Positions 14,471-27,483 of a DNA stretch of 64,000 nt are shown here, one piece after another (within the stretch, counting starts at the first letter, position 1; every line of letters begins with the position of its first letter). Location: contig NW_025963578.1 of assembly GCF_910591885.1 (NCBI RefSeq), forward strand, positions 310,001 to 374,000, in the 5' to 3' direction. Below the pieces are notes generated by a model. It did not search any database. It was not told where the DNA came from and saw nothing but the letters and a program-made list of their open reading frames with translations. A program made the position numbers and the translations under genes. Source of the DNA: Bombus terrestris. Lineage: Eukaryota > Arthropoda > Insecta > Hymenoptera > Apidae.

Positions 14471-14482
14471 GGACAACGTTGG
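14471..14482. other. Single-base register slip in the array
   Basis: GGACAACGTT at 14471-14480 is followed by an extra G before the next unit, so units start at positions congruent to 2 modulo 10 from 14,482 on. An F unit plus one G could come from an insertion in a G run or from imperfect rejoining. It lies at the edge of the left-domain marker set. Confidence 0.9.
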
Positions 14483-15979
14483 GACAACGTGGGACAACGT
14501 GGGACAACGTGGGACACCGTTGGGCATCGTTGGACACCGTGGGACAACGTGGGACAACGTGGGACAACGTGGGACACCGTTGGACACCGTTGGACATCGT
14601 TGGACATCGTTGGACATCGTGGGACACCGTTGGACATCGTTGGACATCGTTGGACACCGTTGGACATCGTTGGACATCGTTGGACATCGTTGGACACCGT
14701 TGGACACCGTTGGACACCGTTGGACACCGTTGGACATCGGTGAACATCGTGGGACACCGTTGGACATCGTGGGACACCGTGGGACAACGTGGGACAACGT
14801 GGGACAACGTGGGACATCGTGGGACAACGTGGGACAACGTGGGACAACGTGGGACAACGTGGGACGACGTGGGACAACGTGGGACAACGTGGGACAACGT
14901 GGGACACCGTTGGACACCGTGGGGCACCGTTGGACACCGTTGGACATCGTTGGACACCGTGGGACAACGTCGGACAACGTGGGACACCGTTGGACACCGT
15001 TGGACACCGTTGGACATCGGTGGACATCGTGGGACACCGTTGGACACCGTTGGACATCGTTGGACACCGTTGGACACCGTGGGACAACGTGGGACAACGT
15101 GGGACACCGTGGGACAACGTGGGACAACGTGGGACAACGTGGGACACCGTTGGACACCGTGGGACACCGTTGGACAACGTGGGACAACGTAGGACAACGT
15201 GGGACAACGTGGGACACCGTTGGACATCGTTGGACAACGTGGGACATCGTGGGACAACGTGGGACAACGTGGGACAACGTGGGACAACGTGGGACACCGT
15301 TGGACACCGTGGGACACCGTTGGACACCGTTGGACACCGTGGGACACCGTTGGACACCGCTGGACATCGTTGGACACCGTGGGACAACGTTGGACATCGT
15401 TGGACATCGTGGGACACCGTTGGACATCGTTGGACATCGTTGGACACCGTTGGACATCGTTGGACATCGTTGGACATCGTTGGACACCGTTGGACACCGT
15501 TGGACACCGTTGGACACCGTTGGACACCGTTGGACACCGTTGGACATCGGTGGACATCGTGGGACACCGTTGGACACCGTTGGACATCGTTGGACACCGT
15601 TGGACACCGTGGGACACCGTTGGACACCGTTGGACATCGTTGGACACCGTGGGACAACGTGGGACAACGTGGGAAACCATGGAACAACGTGGGACAACGT
15701 GGGACAACGTGGGACAACGTGGGACAACGTGGGACACCGTTGGACATCGTTGGACACCGTGGGACAACGTTGGACATCGTTGGACACCGTTGGACATCGT
15801 TGGACACCGTGGGACATCGGTGGACATCGTGGGACACCGTTGGACACCGTTGGACATCGTTGGACACCGTGGGACAACGTCGGACAACGTGGGACAACGT
15901 GGGAAACCATGGAACAACGTGGGACAACGTGGGACAACGTGGGACAACGTGGGACACCGTTGGACATCGTTGGACACCG
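14482..15979. repeat. Transition zone between left domain and 15-kb blocks
   Basis: No gene is visible. It holds diverged pieces seen to the left: GGACGACGTG at 14862 (compare 7341), GGGCACCGTT near 14912, a GTAGG marker at 15190-15191 and a GGACACCGCT at 15352. The offset to the left copy drifts from 7,050 to about 7,521 and back to about 7,211 bp, so whole units were gained and then lost. Confidence 0.7.
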
Positions 15980-17141
15980 TGGGACAACGTGGGACAACGT
16001 GGGACAACGTGGGACACCGTTGGACACCGTGGGACACCGTTGGACAACGTGGGACAACGTAGGACAACGTGGGACAACGTGGGACACCGTTGGACATCGT
16101 TGGACAACGTGGGACATCGTGGGACAACGTGGGACAACGTGGGACAACGTGGGACAACGTGGGACACCGTTGGACACCGTGGGACACCGTTGGACACCGT
16201 TGGACACCGTGGGACACCGTTGGACACCGCTGGACATCGTTGGACACCGTGGGACAACGTTGGACATCGTTGGACATCGTGGGACACCGTTGGACATCGT
16301 TGGACATCGTTGGACACCGTTGGACATCGTTGGACATCGTTGGACATCGTTGGACACCGTTGGACACCGTTGGACACCGTTGGACACCGTTGGACACCGT
16401 TGGACACCGTTGGACATCGGTGGACATCGTGGGACACCGTTGGACACCGTTGGACATCGTTGGACACCGTTGGACACCGTGGGACACCGTTGGACACCGT
16501 TGGACATCGTTGGACACCGTGGGACAACGTGGGACAACGTGGGAAACCATGGAACAACGTGGGACAACGTGGGACAACGTGGGACAACGTGGGACAACGT
16601 GGGACACCGTTGGACATCGTTGGACACCGTGGGACAACGTTGGACATCGTTGGACACCGTTGGACATCGTTGGACACCGTGGGACATCGGTGGACATCGT
16701 GGGACACCGTTGGACACCGTTGGACATCGTTGGACACCGTTGGACACCGTGGGACAACGTGGGACAACGTGGGACAACGTGGGACAACGTGGGACAACGT
16801 GGGACAACGTGGGACACCGTTGGACACCGTGGGACACCGTTGGACAACGTGGGACAACGTGGGACAACGTGGGACAACGTGGGACAACGTGGGACACCGT
16901 TGGACACCGTGGGGCACCGTTGGACACCGTTGGACATCGTTGGACACCGTGGGACAACGTCGGACAACGTGGGACAACGTGGGAAACCATGGAACAACGT
17001 GGGACAACGTGGGACAACGTGGGACAACGTGGGACACCGTTGGACATCGTTGGACACCGTGGGACAACGTGGGACAACGTGGGACAACGTGGGACACCGT
17101 TGGACACCGTGGGACACCGTTGGACAACGTGGGACAACGTA
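15192..17141. repeat. Two tandem modules of 870 and 1,080 bp
   Basis: GTAGG markers at about 15191, 16061 and 17141 delimit two consecutive modules that start with the same roughly 650 bp: A-A-B-C-A-E, an A run, B/D blocks, GGACACCGCT, a C/B block with GGACATCGGT, then a CCATGG doublet. The second module has about 210 bp more before its end. The counterpart of the second module in the next 15-kb block is 1,070 bp. Confidence 0.8.
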
Positions 17142-17311
17142 GGACAACGTGGGACAACGTGGGACACCGTTGGACATCGTTGGACAACGTGGGACATCGT
17201 GGGACAACGTGGGACAACGTGGGACAACGTGGGACAACGTGGGACACCGTTGGACACCGTGGGACACCGTTGGACACGGTTGGACACCGTGGGACACCGT
17301 TGGACACCGCT
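16912..17311. repeat. Marker cassette 3 (subtype I, CGGTT variant)
   Basis: Full marker order, 400 bp, with GGACACGGTT at about 17272 in place of the usual GGACACCGTT. That substitution is shared only with the cassette at 31954, its block-2 counterpart. Confidence 0.82.
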
Positions 17312-19121
17312 GGACATCGTTGGACACCGTGGGACAACGTTGGACATCGTTGGACATCGTGGGACACCGTTGGACATCGTTGGACATCGTTGGACACCGT
17401 TGGACATCGTTGGACATCGTTGGACATCGTTGGACACCGTTGGACACCGTTGGACACCGTTGGACACCGTTGGACACCGTTGGACACCGTTGGACATCGG
17501 TGGACATCGTGGGACACCGTTGGACACCGTTGGACATCGTTGGACACCGTTGGACACCGTGGGACACCGTTGGACACCGTTGGACATCGTTGGACACCGT
17601 GGGACAACGTGGGACAACGTGGGAAACCATGGAACAACGTGGGACAACGTGGGACAACGTGGGACAACGTGGGACAACGTGGGACACCGTTGGACATCGT
17701 TGGACACCGTGGGACAACGTGGGACAACGTGGGACACCGTTGGACACCGTTGGACATCGTTGGACATCGTTGGACACCGTTGGACACCGTTGGACACCGT
17801 TGGACACCGTGGGACAACGTGGGACAACGTGGGACAACGTGGGACAACGTGGGACAACGTGGGACATCGTGGGACAACGTGGGACAACGTGGGACAACGT
17901 GGGACAACGTGGGACAACGTGGGACAACGTGGGACAACGTGGGACAACGTGGGACAACGTGGGACAACGTGGGACAACGTGGGACAACGTGGGACAACGT
18001 GGGACAACGTGGGACATCGTGGGACAACGTGGGACAACGTGGGACAACGTGGGACAACGTGGGACAACGTGGGACACCGTTGGACAACGTGGGACACCGT
18101 TGGACATCGTTGGACACCGTGGGACAACGTGGGACAACGTGGGACAACGTGGGACACCGTTGGACACCGTGGGACACCGTTGGACACCGTTGGACATCGT
18201 TGGACACCGTGGGACAACGTGGGACAACGTGGGACACCGTTGGACACCGTTGGACATCGTTGGACATCGTTGGACACCGTTGGACACCGTTGGACACCGT
18301 TGGACACCGTGGGACAACGTGGGACAACGTGGGACAACGTGGGACAACGTGGGACAACGTGGGACAACGTGGGACAACGTGGGACAACGTGGGACAACGT
18401 GGGACAACGTGGGACAACGTGGGACAACGTAGGACATCGTGGGACAACGTGGGACAACGTGGGACAACGTGGGACAACGTGGGACAACGTGGGACAACGT
18501 GGGACAACGTGGGACAACGTGGGACAACGTGGGACACCGTGGGACAACGTGGGACAACGTGGGACAACGTGGGACAACGGGGGACACCGTTGGACAACGT
18601 GGGACACCGTTGGACATCGTGGGACACCGTGGGACAACGTGGGACAACGTGGGACAACGTGGGACAACGTGGGACAACGTGGGACAACGTGGGACACCGT
18701 TGGACACCGTGGGACACCGTTGGACATCGTTGGACACCGTTGGACATCGTTGGACACCGTGGGACAACGTGGGACAACGTGGGACAACGTGGGACACCGT
18801 TGGACATCGTTGGACACCGTTGGACATCGTTGGACACCGTGGGACAACGTGGGACAACGTGGGACAACGTGGGACACCGTTGGACATCGTTGGACACCGT
18901 TGGACATCGTTGGACACCGTGGGACAACGTGGGACAACGTGGGACAACGTGGGACACCGTTGGACATCGTTGGACACCGTTGGACATCGTTGGACACCGT
19001 GGGACACCGTTGGACACCGTTGGACACCGTTGGACATCGGTGGACATCGTGGGACACCGTTGGACACCGTTGGACATCGTTGGACAACGTGGGACACCGT
19101 TGGACACCGTTGGACACCGTG

Positions 19122-19301
19122 GGACAACGTGGGACAACGTGGGACAACGTGGGACAACGTGGGACAACGTGGGACAACGTGGGACAACGTGGGACAACGT
19201 GGGACAACGTGGGACAACGTGGGACAACGTGGGACAACGTGGGACAACGTGGGACAACGTGGGACAACGTGGGACAACGTGGGACAACGTGGGACAACGT
19301 G
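19122..19301 (+). repeat. 18-unit pure type-A run, G-quadruplex rule met
   Basis: Eighteen consecutive GGACAACGTG units are among the longest pure runs I counted. Each junction gives GGG with 7-nt spacing (ACAACGT), so any four neighbours meet the G3+N1-7 rule at its upper loop limit. The run ends at a GGACATCGTG unit. Its block-2 counterpart is also 18 units. Confidence 0.85.
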
Positions 19302-19981
19302 GGACATCGTGGGACAACGTGGGACAACGTGGGACAACGTGGGACAACGTGGGACAACGTGGGACAACGTGGGACAACGTGGGACAACGTGGGACATCGT
19401 GGGACAACGTGGGACAACGTGGGACAACGTGGGACAACGTGGGACAACGTGGGACACCGTTGGACAACGTGGGACACCGTTGGACATCGTTGGACACCGT
19501 GGGACAACGTGGGACAACGTGGGACAACGTGGGACACCGTTGGACACCGTTGGACATCGTTGGACATCGTTGGACATCGTGGGACACCGTTGGACATCGT
19601 TGGACACCGTTGGACATCGTTGGACACCGTGGGACAACGTGGGACAACGTGGGACAACGTGGGACACCGTTGGACATCGTTGGACACCGTTGGACATCGT
19701 TGGACACCGTGGGACACCGTTGGACACCGTTGGACACCGTTGGACATCGGTGGACATCGTGGGACACCGTTGGACACCGTTGGACATCGTTGGACACCGT
19801 TGGACACCGTGGGACAACGTGGGACAACGTGGGACAACGTGGGACAACGTGGGACAACGTGGGACAACGTGGGACAACGTGGGACACCGTTGGACACCGT
19901 GGGACACCGTTGGACAACGTGGAACAACGTGGGACAACGTGGGACAACGTGGGACAACGTGGGACACCGTTGGACACCGTG

Positions 19982-20391
19982 GGGCACCGTTGGACACCGT
20001 TGGACATCGTTGGACACCGTGGGACAACGTCGGACAACGTGGGACAACGTGGGAAACCATGGAACAACGTGGGACAACGTGGGACAACGTGGGACAACGT
20101 GGGACAACGTGGGACACCGTTGGACATCGTTGGACACCGTGGGACAACGTGGGACAACGTGGGACAACGTGGGACACCGTTGGACACCGTGGGACACCGT
20201 TGGACAACGTGGGACAACGTAGGACAACGTGGGACAACGTGGGACACCGTTGGACATCGTTGGACAACGTGGGACATCGTGGGACAACGTGGGACAACGT
20301 GGGACAACGTGGGACAACGTGGGACACCGTTGGACACCGTGGGACACCCTTGGACACCGTTGGACACCGTGGGACACCGTTGGACACCGCT
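19982..20391. repeat. Marker cassette 4 (subtype II)
   Basis: 410 bp, 3,070 bp after cassette 3. This is the first cassette with the CCCTTGG change (GGACACCCTT at about 20342), which removes a CpG. It keeps AACGTG before the E unit and ends in GGACACCGCT. Confidence 0.85.
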
Positions 20392-23300
20392 GGACATCGT
20401 TGGACACCGTGGGACAACGTGGGACAACGTGGGACAACGTGGGACAACGTGGGACAACGTGGGACAACGTGGGACAATGTGGGACAACGTGGGACAACGT
20501 GGGACAACGTGGGACAACGTGGGACATCGTGGGACAACGTGAGACAACGTGGGACAACGTGGGACAACGTGGGACAACGTGGGACAACGTGGGACAACGT
20601 GGGACAACGTGGGACAACGTGGGACATCGTGGGACAACGTGGGACAACGTGGGACAACGTGGGACAACGTGGGACAACGTGGGACACCGTTGGACAACGT
20701 GGGACACCGTTGGACATCGTTGGACACCGTGGGACAATGTGGGACAACGTGGGACAACGTGGGACACCGTTGGACACCGTTGGACATCGTTGGACATCGT
20801 TGGACATCGTGGGACACCGTTGGACATCGTTGGACACCGTTGGACATCGTTGGACACCGTGGGACAACGTGGGACAACGTGGGACAACGTGGGACACCGT
20901 TGGACATCGTTGGACACCGTTGGACATCGTTGGACACCGTGGGACACCGTTGGACACCGTTGGACACCGTTGGACATCGGTGGACATCGTGGGACACCGT
21001 TGGACACCGTTGGACATCGTTGGACACCGTTGGACACCGTGGGACAACGTGGGACAACGTGGGACAACGTGGGACAACGTGGGACAACGTGGGACAACGT
21101 GGGACAACGTGGGACACCGTTGGACACCGTGGGACACCGTTGGACAACGTGGGACAACGTGGGACAACGTGGGACAACGTGGGACAACGTGGGACACCGT
21201 TGGACACCGTGGGGCACCGTTGGACACCGTTGGACATCGTTGGACACCGTGGGACAACGTCGGACAACGTGGGACAACGTGGGAAACCATGGAACAACGT
21301 GGGACAACGTGGGACAACGTGGGACAACGTGGGACACCGTTGGACATCGTTGGACACCGTGGGACAACGTGGGACAACGTGGGACAACGTGGGACACCGT
21401 TGGACACCGTGGGACACCGTTGGACAACGTGGGACAACGTGGGACAACGTGGGACAACGTGGGACAACGTGGGACAACGGGGGACAACGTGGGACAACGT
21501 GGGACAACGTGGGACAACGTGGGACACCGTTGGACATCGTTGGACACCGTGGGACAACGTGGGACAACGTGGGACACCGTTGGACATCGTTGGACACCGT
21601 GGGACAACGTGGGACAACGTGGGACACCGTTGGACACCGTGGGACAACGTGGGACAACGTGGGACACCGTTGGACACCGTTGGACATCGTTGGACATCGT
21701 TGGACACCGTTGGACACCGTTGGACACCGTTGGACATCGTGGGACAACGTGGGACAACGTGGGACAACGTGGGACAACGTGGGACAACGTGGGACAACGT
21801 GGGACAACGTGGGACAACGTGGGACATCGTGGGACACCGTTGGACATCGTTGGACACCGTTGGACATCGTTGGACACCGTGGGACAACGTGGGACAACGT
21901 GGGACAACGTGGGACACCGTTGGACATCGTTGGACACCGTTGGACATCGTTGGACACCGTGGGACAACGTGGGACAACGTGGGACAACGTGGGACACCGT
22001 TGGACATCGTTGGACACCGTGGGACAACGTGGGACAACGTGGGACACCGTTGGACACCGTGGGACAACGTGGGACAACGTGGGACAACGTGGGACACCGT
22101 TGGACATCGTTGGACACCGTGGGACAACGTGGGACAACGTGGGACAACGTGGGACACCGTTGGACACCGTGGGACACCGTTGGACAACGTGGGACAACGT
22201 GGGACACCGTTGGACATCGTTGGACAACGTGGGACATCGTGGGACAACGTGGGACAACGTGGGACAACGTGGGACAACGTGGGACACCGTTGGACACCGT
22301 GGGACACCCTTGGACACCGTTGGACACCGTGGGACACCGTTGGACACCGCTGGACATCGTTGGACACCGTGGGACAACGTGGGACAACGTGGGACAACGT
22401 GGGACAACGTGGGACAACGTGGGACAACGTGGGACAACGTGGGACAACGTGGGACAACGTGGGACAACGTGGGACAACGTGGGACAACGTGGGACACCGT
22501 TGGACATCGTTGGACACCGTGGGACAACGTGGGACAACGTGGGACACCGTTGGACACCGTTGGACATCGTTGGACATCGTTGGACATCGTGGGACACCGT
22601 TGGACATCGTTGGACATCGTTGGACACCGTTGGACATCGTTGGACATCGTTGGACAGCGTTGGACACCGTTGGACACCGTTGGACACCGTTGGACACCGT
22701 TGGACACCGTTGGACACCGTGGGACATCGGTGGACATCGTGGGACACCGTTGGACACCGTTGGACATCGTTGGACACCGTTGGACACCGTGGGACACCGT
22801 TGGACACCGTTGGACATCGTTGGACACCGTGGGACAACGTGGGACAACGTGGGAAACCATGGAACAACGTGGGACAACGTGGGACAACGTGGGAAAACGT
22901 GGGACAACGTGGGACAACGTGGGACAACGTGGGACACCGTTGGACATCGTTGGACACCGTGGGACAACGTGGGACAACGTGGGACACCGTTGGACAACGT
23001 GGGACAACGTGGGACAACGTGGGACACCGTTGGACACCGTTGGACATCGTTGGACATCGTTGGACACCGTTGGACACCGTTGGACACCGTTGGACACCGT
23101 GGGACAACGTGGGACAACGTGGGACAACGTGGGACAACGTGGGACAGCGTGGGACAACGTGGGACAACGTGGGACAACGTGGGACAACGTGGGACAACGT
23201 GGGACATCGTGGGACACCGTTGGACATCGTTGGACACCGTTGGACATCGTTGGACACCGTGGGACAACGTGGGACAACGTGGGACAACGTGGGACACCGT

Positions 23301-23847
23301 TGGACATCGTTGGACACCGTTGGACATCGTTGGACACCGTGGGACAACGTGGGACAACGTGGGACAACGTGGGACACCGTTGGACATCGTTGGACACCGT
23401 GGGACAACGTGGGACAACGTGGGACACCGTTGGACACCGTGGGACAACGTGGGACAGCGTGGGACACCGTTGGACACCGTTGGACATCGTTGGACATCGT
23501 TGGACACCGTTGGACACCGTTGGACACCGTTGGACACCGTGGGACAACGTGGGACAACGTGGGACAACGTGGGACAACGTGGGACAACGTGGGACAACGT
23601 GGGACAACGTGGGACAACGTGGGACATCGTGGGATAACGTGGGAGAACGTGGGACAACGTGGGACAACGTGGGACAACGTGGGACAACGTGGGACAACGT
23701 GGGACAACGTGGGACAACGTGGGACATCGTGGGACAACGTGGGACAACGTGGGACAACGTGGGACAACGTGGGACAACGTGGGACACCGTTGGACAACGT
23801 GGGACACCGTTGGACAACGTGGGACTCCGTTGGACATCGTTGGACAC

Positions 23848-23860
23848 CGTGGGGGACACC
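23848..23860. other. Second register break: 18-bp deletion scar
   Basis: Five G residues at 23851-23855 join GGACACCGTG to the next GGACACCGTT, leaving two extra bases. Block 2 has two whole units at the same place (near 38,884-38,903). The simplest account is an 18-bp deletion in block 1, which moved the register to 4 modulo 10 for the rest of the window. Block 2 shows the intact form. Confidence 0.85.
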
Positions 23861-25943
23861 GTTGGACACCGTGGGACAACGTGGGACAACGTGGGACACC
23901 GTTGGACACCGTTGGACATCGTTGGACATCGTTGGACACCGTTGGACAACGTGGGACAACGTGGGACAACGTGGGACACCGTTGGACACCGTTGGACATC
24001 GTTGGACATCGTTGGACATCGTGGGACACCGTTGGACATCGTTGGACACCGTTGGACATCGTTGGACACCGTGGGACAACGTGGGACAACGTGGGACAAC
24101 GTGGGACACCGTTGGACATCGTTGGACACCGTTGGACATCGTTGGACACCGTGGGACAACGTGGGACAACGTGGGACAACGTGGGACACCGTTGGACATC
24201 GTTGGACACCGTTGGACATCGTTGGACACCGTGGGACACCGTTGGACACCGTTGGACACCGTTGGACATCGGTGGACATCGTGGGACACCGTTGGACACC
24301 GTTGGACATCGTTGGACACCGTTGGACACCGTGGGACACCGTTGGACACCGTTGGACATCGTTGGACACCGTGGGACAACGTGGGACAACGTGGGAAACC
24401 ATGGAACAACGTGGGACAACGTGGGACACCGTTGGACATCGTTGGACACCGTGGGACAACGTGGGACAACGTGGGACACCGTTGGACACCGTGGGACACC
24501 GTGGGACAACGTGGGACACCGTTGGACACCGTTGGACATCGTTGGACATCGTTGGACACCGTTGGACACCGTTGGACACCGTTGGACACCGTGGGACAAC
24601 GTGGGACAACGTGGGACAACGTGGGACAACGTGGGACAACGTGGGACACCGTTGGACATCGTTGGACACCGTGGGACAACGTGGGACAACGTGGGACACC
24701 GTTGGACACCGTGGGACAACGGGGGACAACGTGGGACACCGTTGGACACCGTTGGACATCGTTGGACTTCGTTGGACACCGTTGGACACCGTGGGACAAC
24801 GTGGGACAACGTGGGACAACGTGGGACACCGTTGGACATCGTTGGACACCGTGGGACAACGTGGGACAACGTGGGACAACGTGGGACAACGTGGGACAAC
24901 GTGGGACAACGTGGGACAACGTGGGACAACGTGGGACAACGTGGGACAACGTGGGACATCGTGGGACACCGTTGGACATCGTTGGACACCGTTGGACATC
25001 GTTGGACACCGTGGGACAACGTGGGACAACGTGGGACAACGTGGGACACCGTTGGACATCGTTGGACACCGTTGGACATCGTTGGACACCGTGGGACAAC
25101 GTGGGACAACGTGGGACAACGTGGGACACCGTTGGACATCGTTGGACACCGTGGGACAACGTGGGACAACGTGGGACAACGTGGGACACCGTTGGACATC
25201 GTTGGACACCGTTGGACATCGTTGGACACCGTGGGACAACGTGGGACAACGTGGGACAACGTGGGACACCGTTGGACATCGTTGGACACCGTTGGACATC
25301 GTTGGACACCGTGGGACACCGTTGGACACCGTTGCACACCGTTGGACATCGGTGGACATCGTGGGACACCGTTGGACACCGTTGGACATCGTTGGACACC
25401 GTTGGACACCGTGGGACAACGTGGGACAACGAGGGACAACGTGGGACAACGTGGGACAACGTGGGACAACGTGGGACACCGTTGGACACCGTGGGACACC
25501 GTTGGACAACGTGGGACAACGTGGGACAACGTGGGACAACGTGGGACACCGTTGGACACCGTGGGACACCGTTGGACAACGTGGGACACCGTTGGACAAC
25601 GTGGGACACCGTTGGACACCGTTGGACACCGTGGGACAACGTGGGACAACGTGGGACAACGTGGGACAACGTGGGACAACGTGGGACAACGTGGGACAAC
25701 GTGGGACAACGTGGGACAACGTGGGACAACGTGGGACAACGTGGGACAACGTGGGACAACGTGGGACAACGTGGGACACCGTTGGACACCGTGGGACACC
25801 GTTGGACAACGTGGGACAACGTGGGACAACGTGGGACAACGTGGGACACCGTTGGACACCGTGGGACACCGTTGGACAACGTGGGACAACGTGGGACAAC
25901 GTGGGACAACGTGGGACAACGTGGGACACCGTTGGACACCGTG

Positions 25944-26353
25944 GGGCACCGTTGGACACCGTTGGACATCGTTGGACACCGTGGGACAACGTCGGACAAC
26001 GTGGGACAACGTGGGAAACCATGGAACAACGTGGGACAACGTGGGACAACGTGGGACAACGTGGGACAACGTGGGACACCGTTGGACATCGTTGGACACC
26101 GTGGGACAACGTGGGACAACGTGGGACAACGTGGGACACCGTTGGACACCGTGGGACACCGTTGGACAACGTGGGACAACGTAGGACAACGTGGGACAAC
26201 GTGGGACACCGTTGGACATCGTTGGACAACGTTGGACATCGTGGGACAACGTGGGACAACGTGGGACAACGTGGGACAACGTGGGACACCGTTGGACACC
26301 GTGGGACACCCTTGGAGACCGTTGGACACCGTGGGACACCGTTGGACACCGCT
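25944..26353. repeat. Marker cassette 5 (subtype III)
   Basis: 410 bp. Subtype III adds AACGTT before the E unit (near 26224) and CCCTTGGAGACC near 26310 to the subtype II change. All other markers are present (CCATGG 26014, GTAGG about 26183, GGACACCGCT at the end). Confidence 0.87.
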
Positions 26354-27080
26354 GGACATCGTTGGACACCGTGGGACAACGTGGGACAACGTGGGACAAC
26401 GTGGGACAACGTGGGACAACGTGGGACAACGTGGGACAACGTGGGACAACGTGGGACAACGTGGGACAACGTGGGACAACGTGGGACAACGTGGGACAAC
26501 GTGGGACACCGTTGGACATCGTTGGACACCGTGGGACAACGTGGGGCAACGTGGGACACCGTTGGACATCGTTGGACACCGTGGGACAACGTGGGACAAC
26601 GTGGGAAACCATGGAACAACGTGGGACAACGTGGGACAACGTGGGACAACGTGGGACAACGTGGGACACCGTTGGACATCGTTGGACACCGTGGGACAAC
26701 GTGGGACAACGTGGGACACCGTTGGACACCGTTGGACATCGTTGGACATCGTTGGACACCGTTGGACACCGTTGGACACCGTTGGACACCGTGGGACAAC
26801 GTGGGACAACGTGGGACAACGTGGGACAACGTGGGACAACGTGGGACAACGTGGGACAACGTGGGACAACGTGGGACAACGTGGGACAACGTGGGACAAC
26901 GTGGGACAACGTGGGACAACGTGGGACAACGTGGGACAACGTGGGACAACGTGGGACACCGTTGGACATCGTTGGACACCGTGGGACAACGTGGGACAAC
27001 GTGGGACACCGTTGGACACCGTTGGACATCGTTGGACATCGTTGGACATCGTGGGACACCGTTGGACATCGTTGGACATC

Positions 27081-27360
27081 GTTGGACACCGTTGGACATC
27101 GTTGGACATCGTTGGACAGCGTTGGACACCGTTGGACACCGTTGGACACCGTTGGACACCGTTGGACACCGTTGGACACCGTTGGACATCGGTGGACATC
27201 GGTGGACATCGGTGGACATCGTGGGACAACGTTGGACACCGTTGGACATCGTTGGACATCGTTGGACAGCGTTGGACACCGTTGGACACCGTTGGACACC
27301 GTTGGACACCGTTGGACACCGTTGGACACCGTTGGACATCGGTGGACATCGTGGGACACC
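27081..27360. repeat. Local 150-bp duplication with GGACAGCGTT
   Basis: B-C-C, then GGACAGCGTT, six B units and GGACATCGGT, appears twice, 150 bp apart (GGACAGCGTT at 27114 and 27264). Between them GGACATCGGT is repeated three times in a row. The same arrangement occurs near 42.50-42.74 kb. Confidence 0.8.
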
Positions 27361-27463
27361 GTTGGACACCGTTGGACATCGTTGGACACCGTTGGACACC
27401 GTGGGACACCGTTGGACACCGTTGGACATCGTTGGACACCGTGGGACAACGTGGGACAACGTG

Positions 27464-27483
27464 GGAAACCATGGGACAACGTG
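27464..27483. repeat. Recombinant CCATGG doublet
   Basis: Here the doublet's first unit, GGAAACCATG, is followed by a normal GGACAACGTG rather than GAACAACGTG. It is the only instance I saw with the two halves uncoupled by the loss of the GAAC change. A conversion tract edge or a back substitution would explain it. Confidence 0.8.

Larger units (their letters stand above)
1..14480. repeat. Left domain of the array (register 1)
   Basis: Units start at positions congruent to 1 modulo 10 throughout. This domain holds markers I did not see further right: GGTCAACGTG (441, 3801, 6441, 7601, 13491) and GGACTACGTG (1741, 5261, 8491, 12131). It lacks the CCCTTGG and GGACAGCGTT markers that are common after about 20 kb. 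Internal duplications have offsets of 3,360 (1-570 against 3361-3930), 3,520 (1681-2080 against 5201-5600), 3,290 (markers at 1131 and 1171 against 4421 and 4461) and 7,050-7,060 bp (about 5.8-7.1 kb against 12.9-14.15 kb). It contains no gene. It is distinguished from the right part by marker content and by the register slip at its end. Confidence 0.8.
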
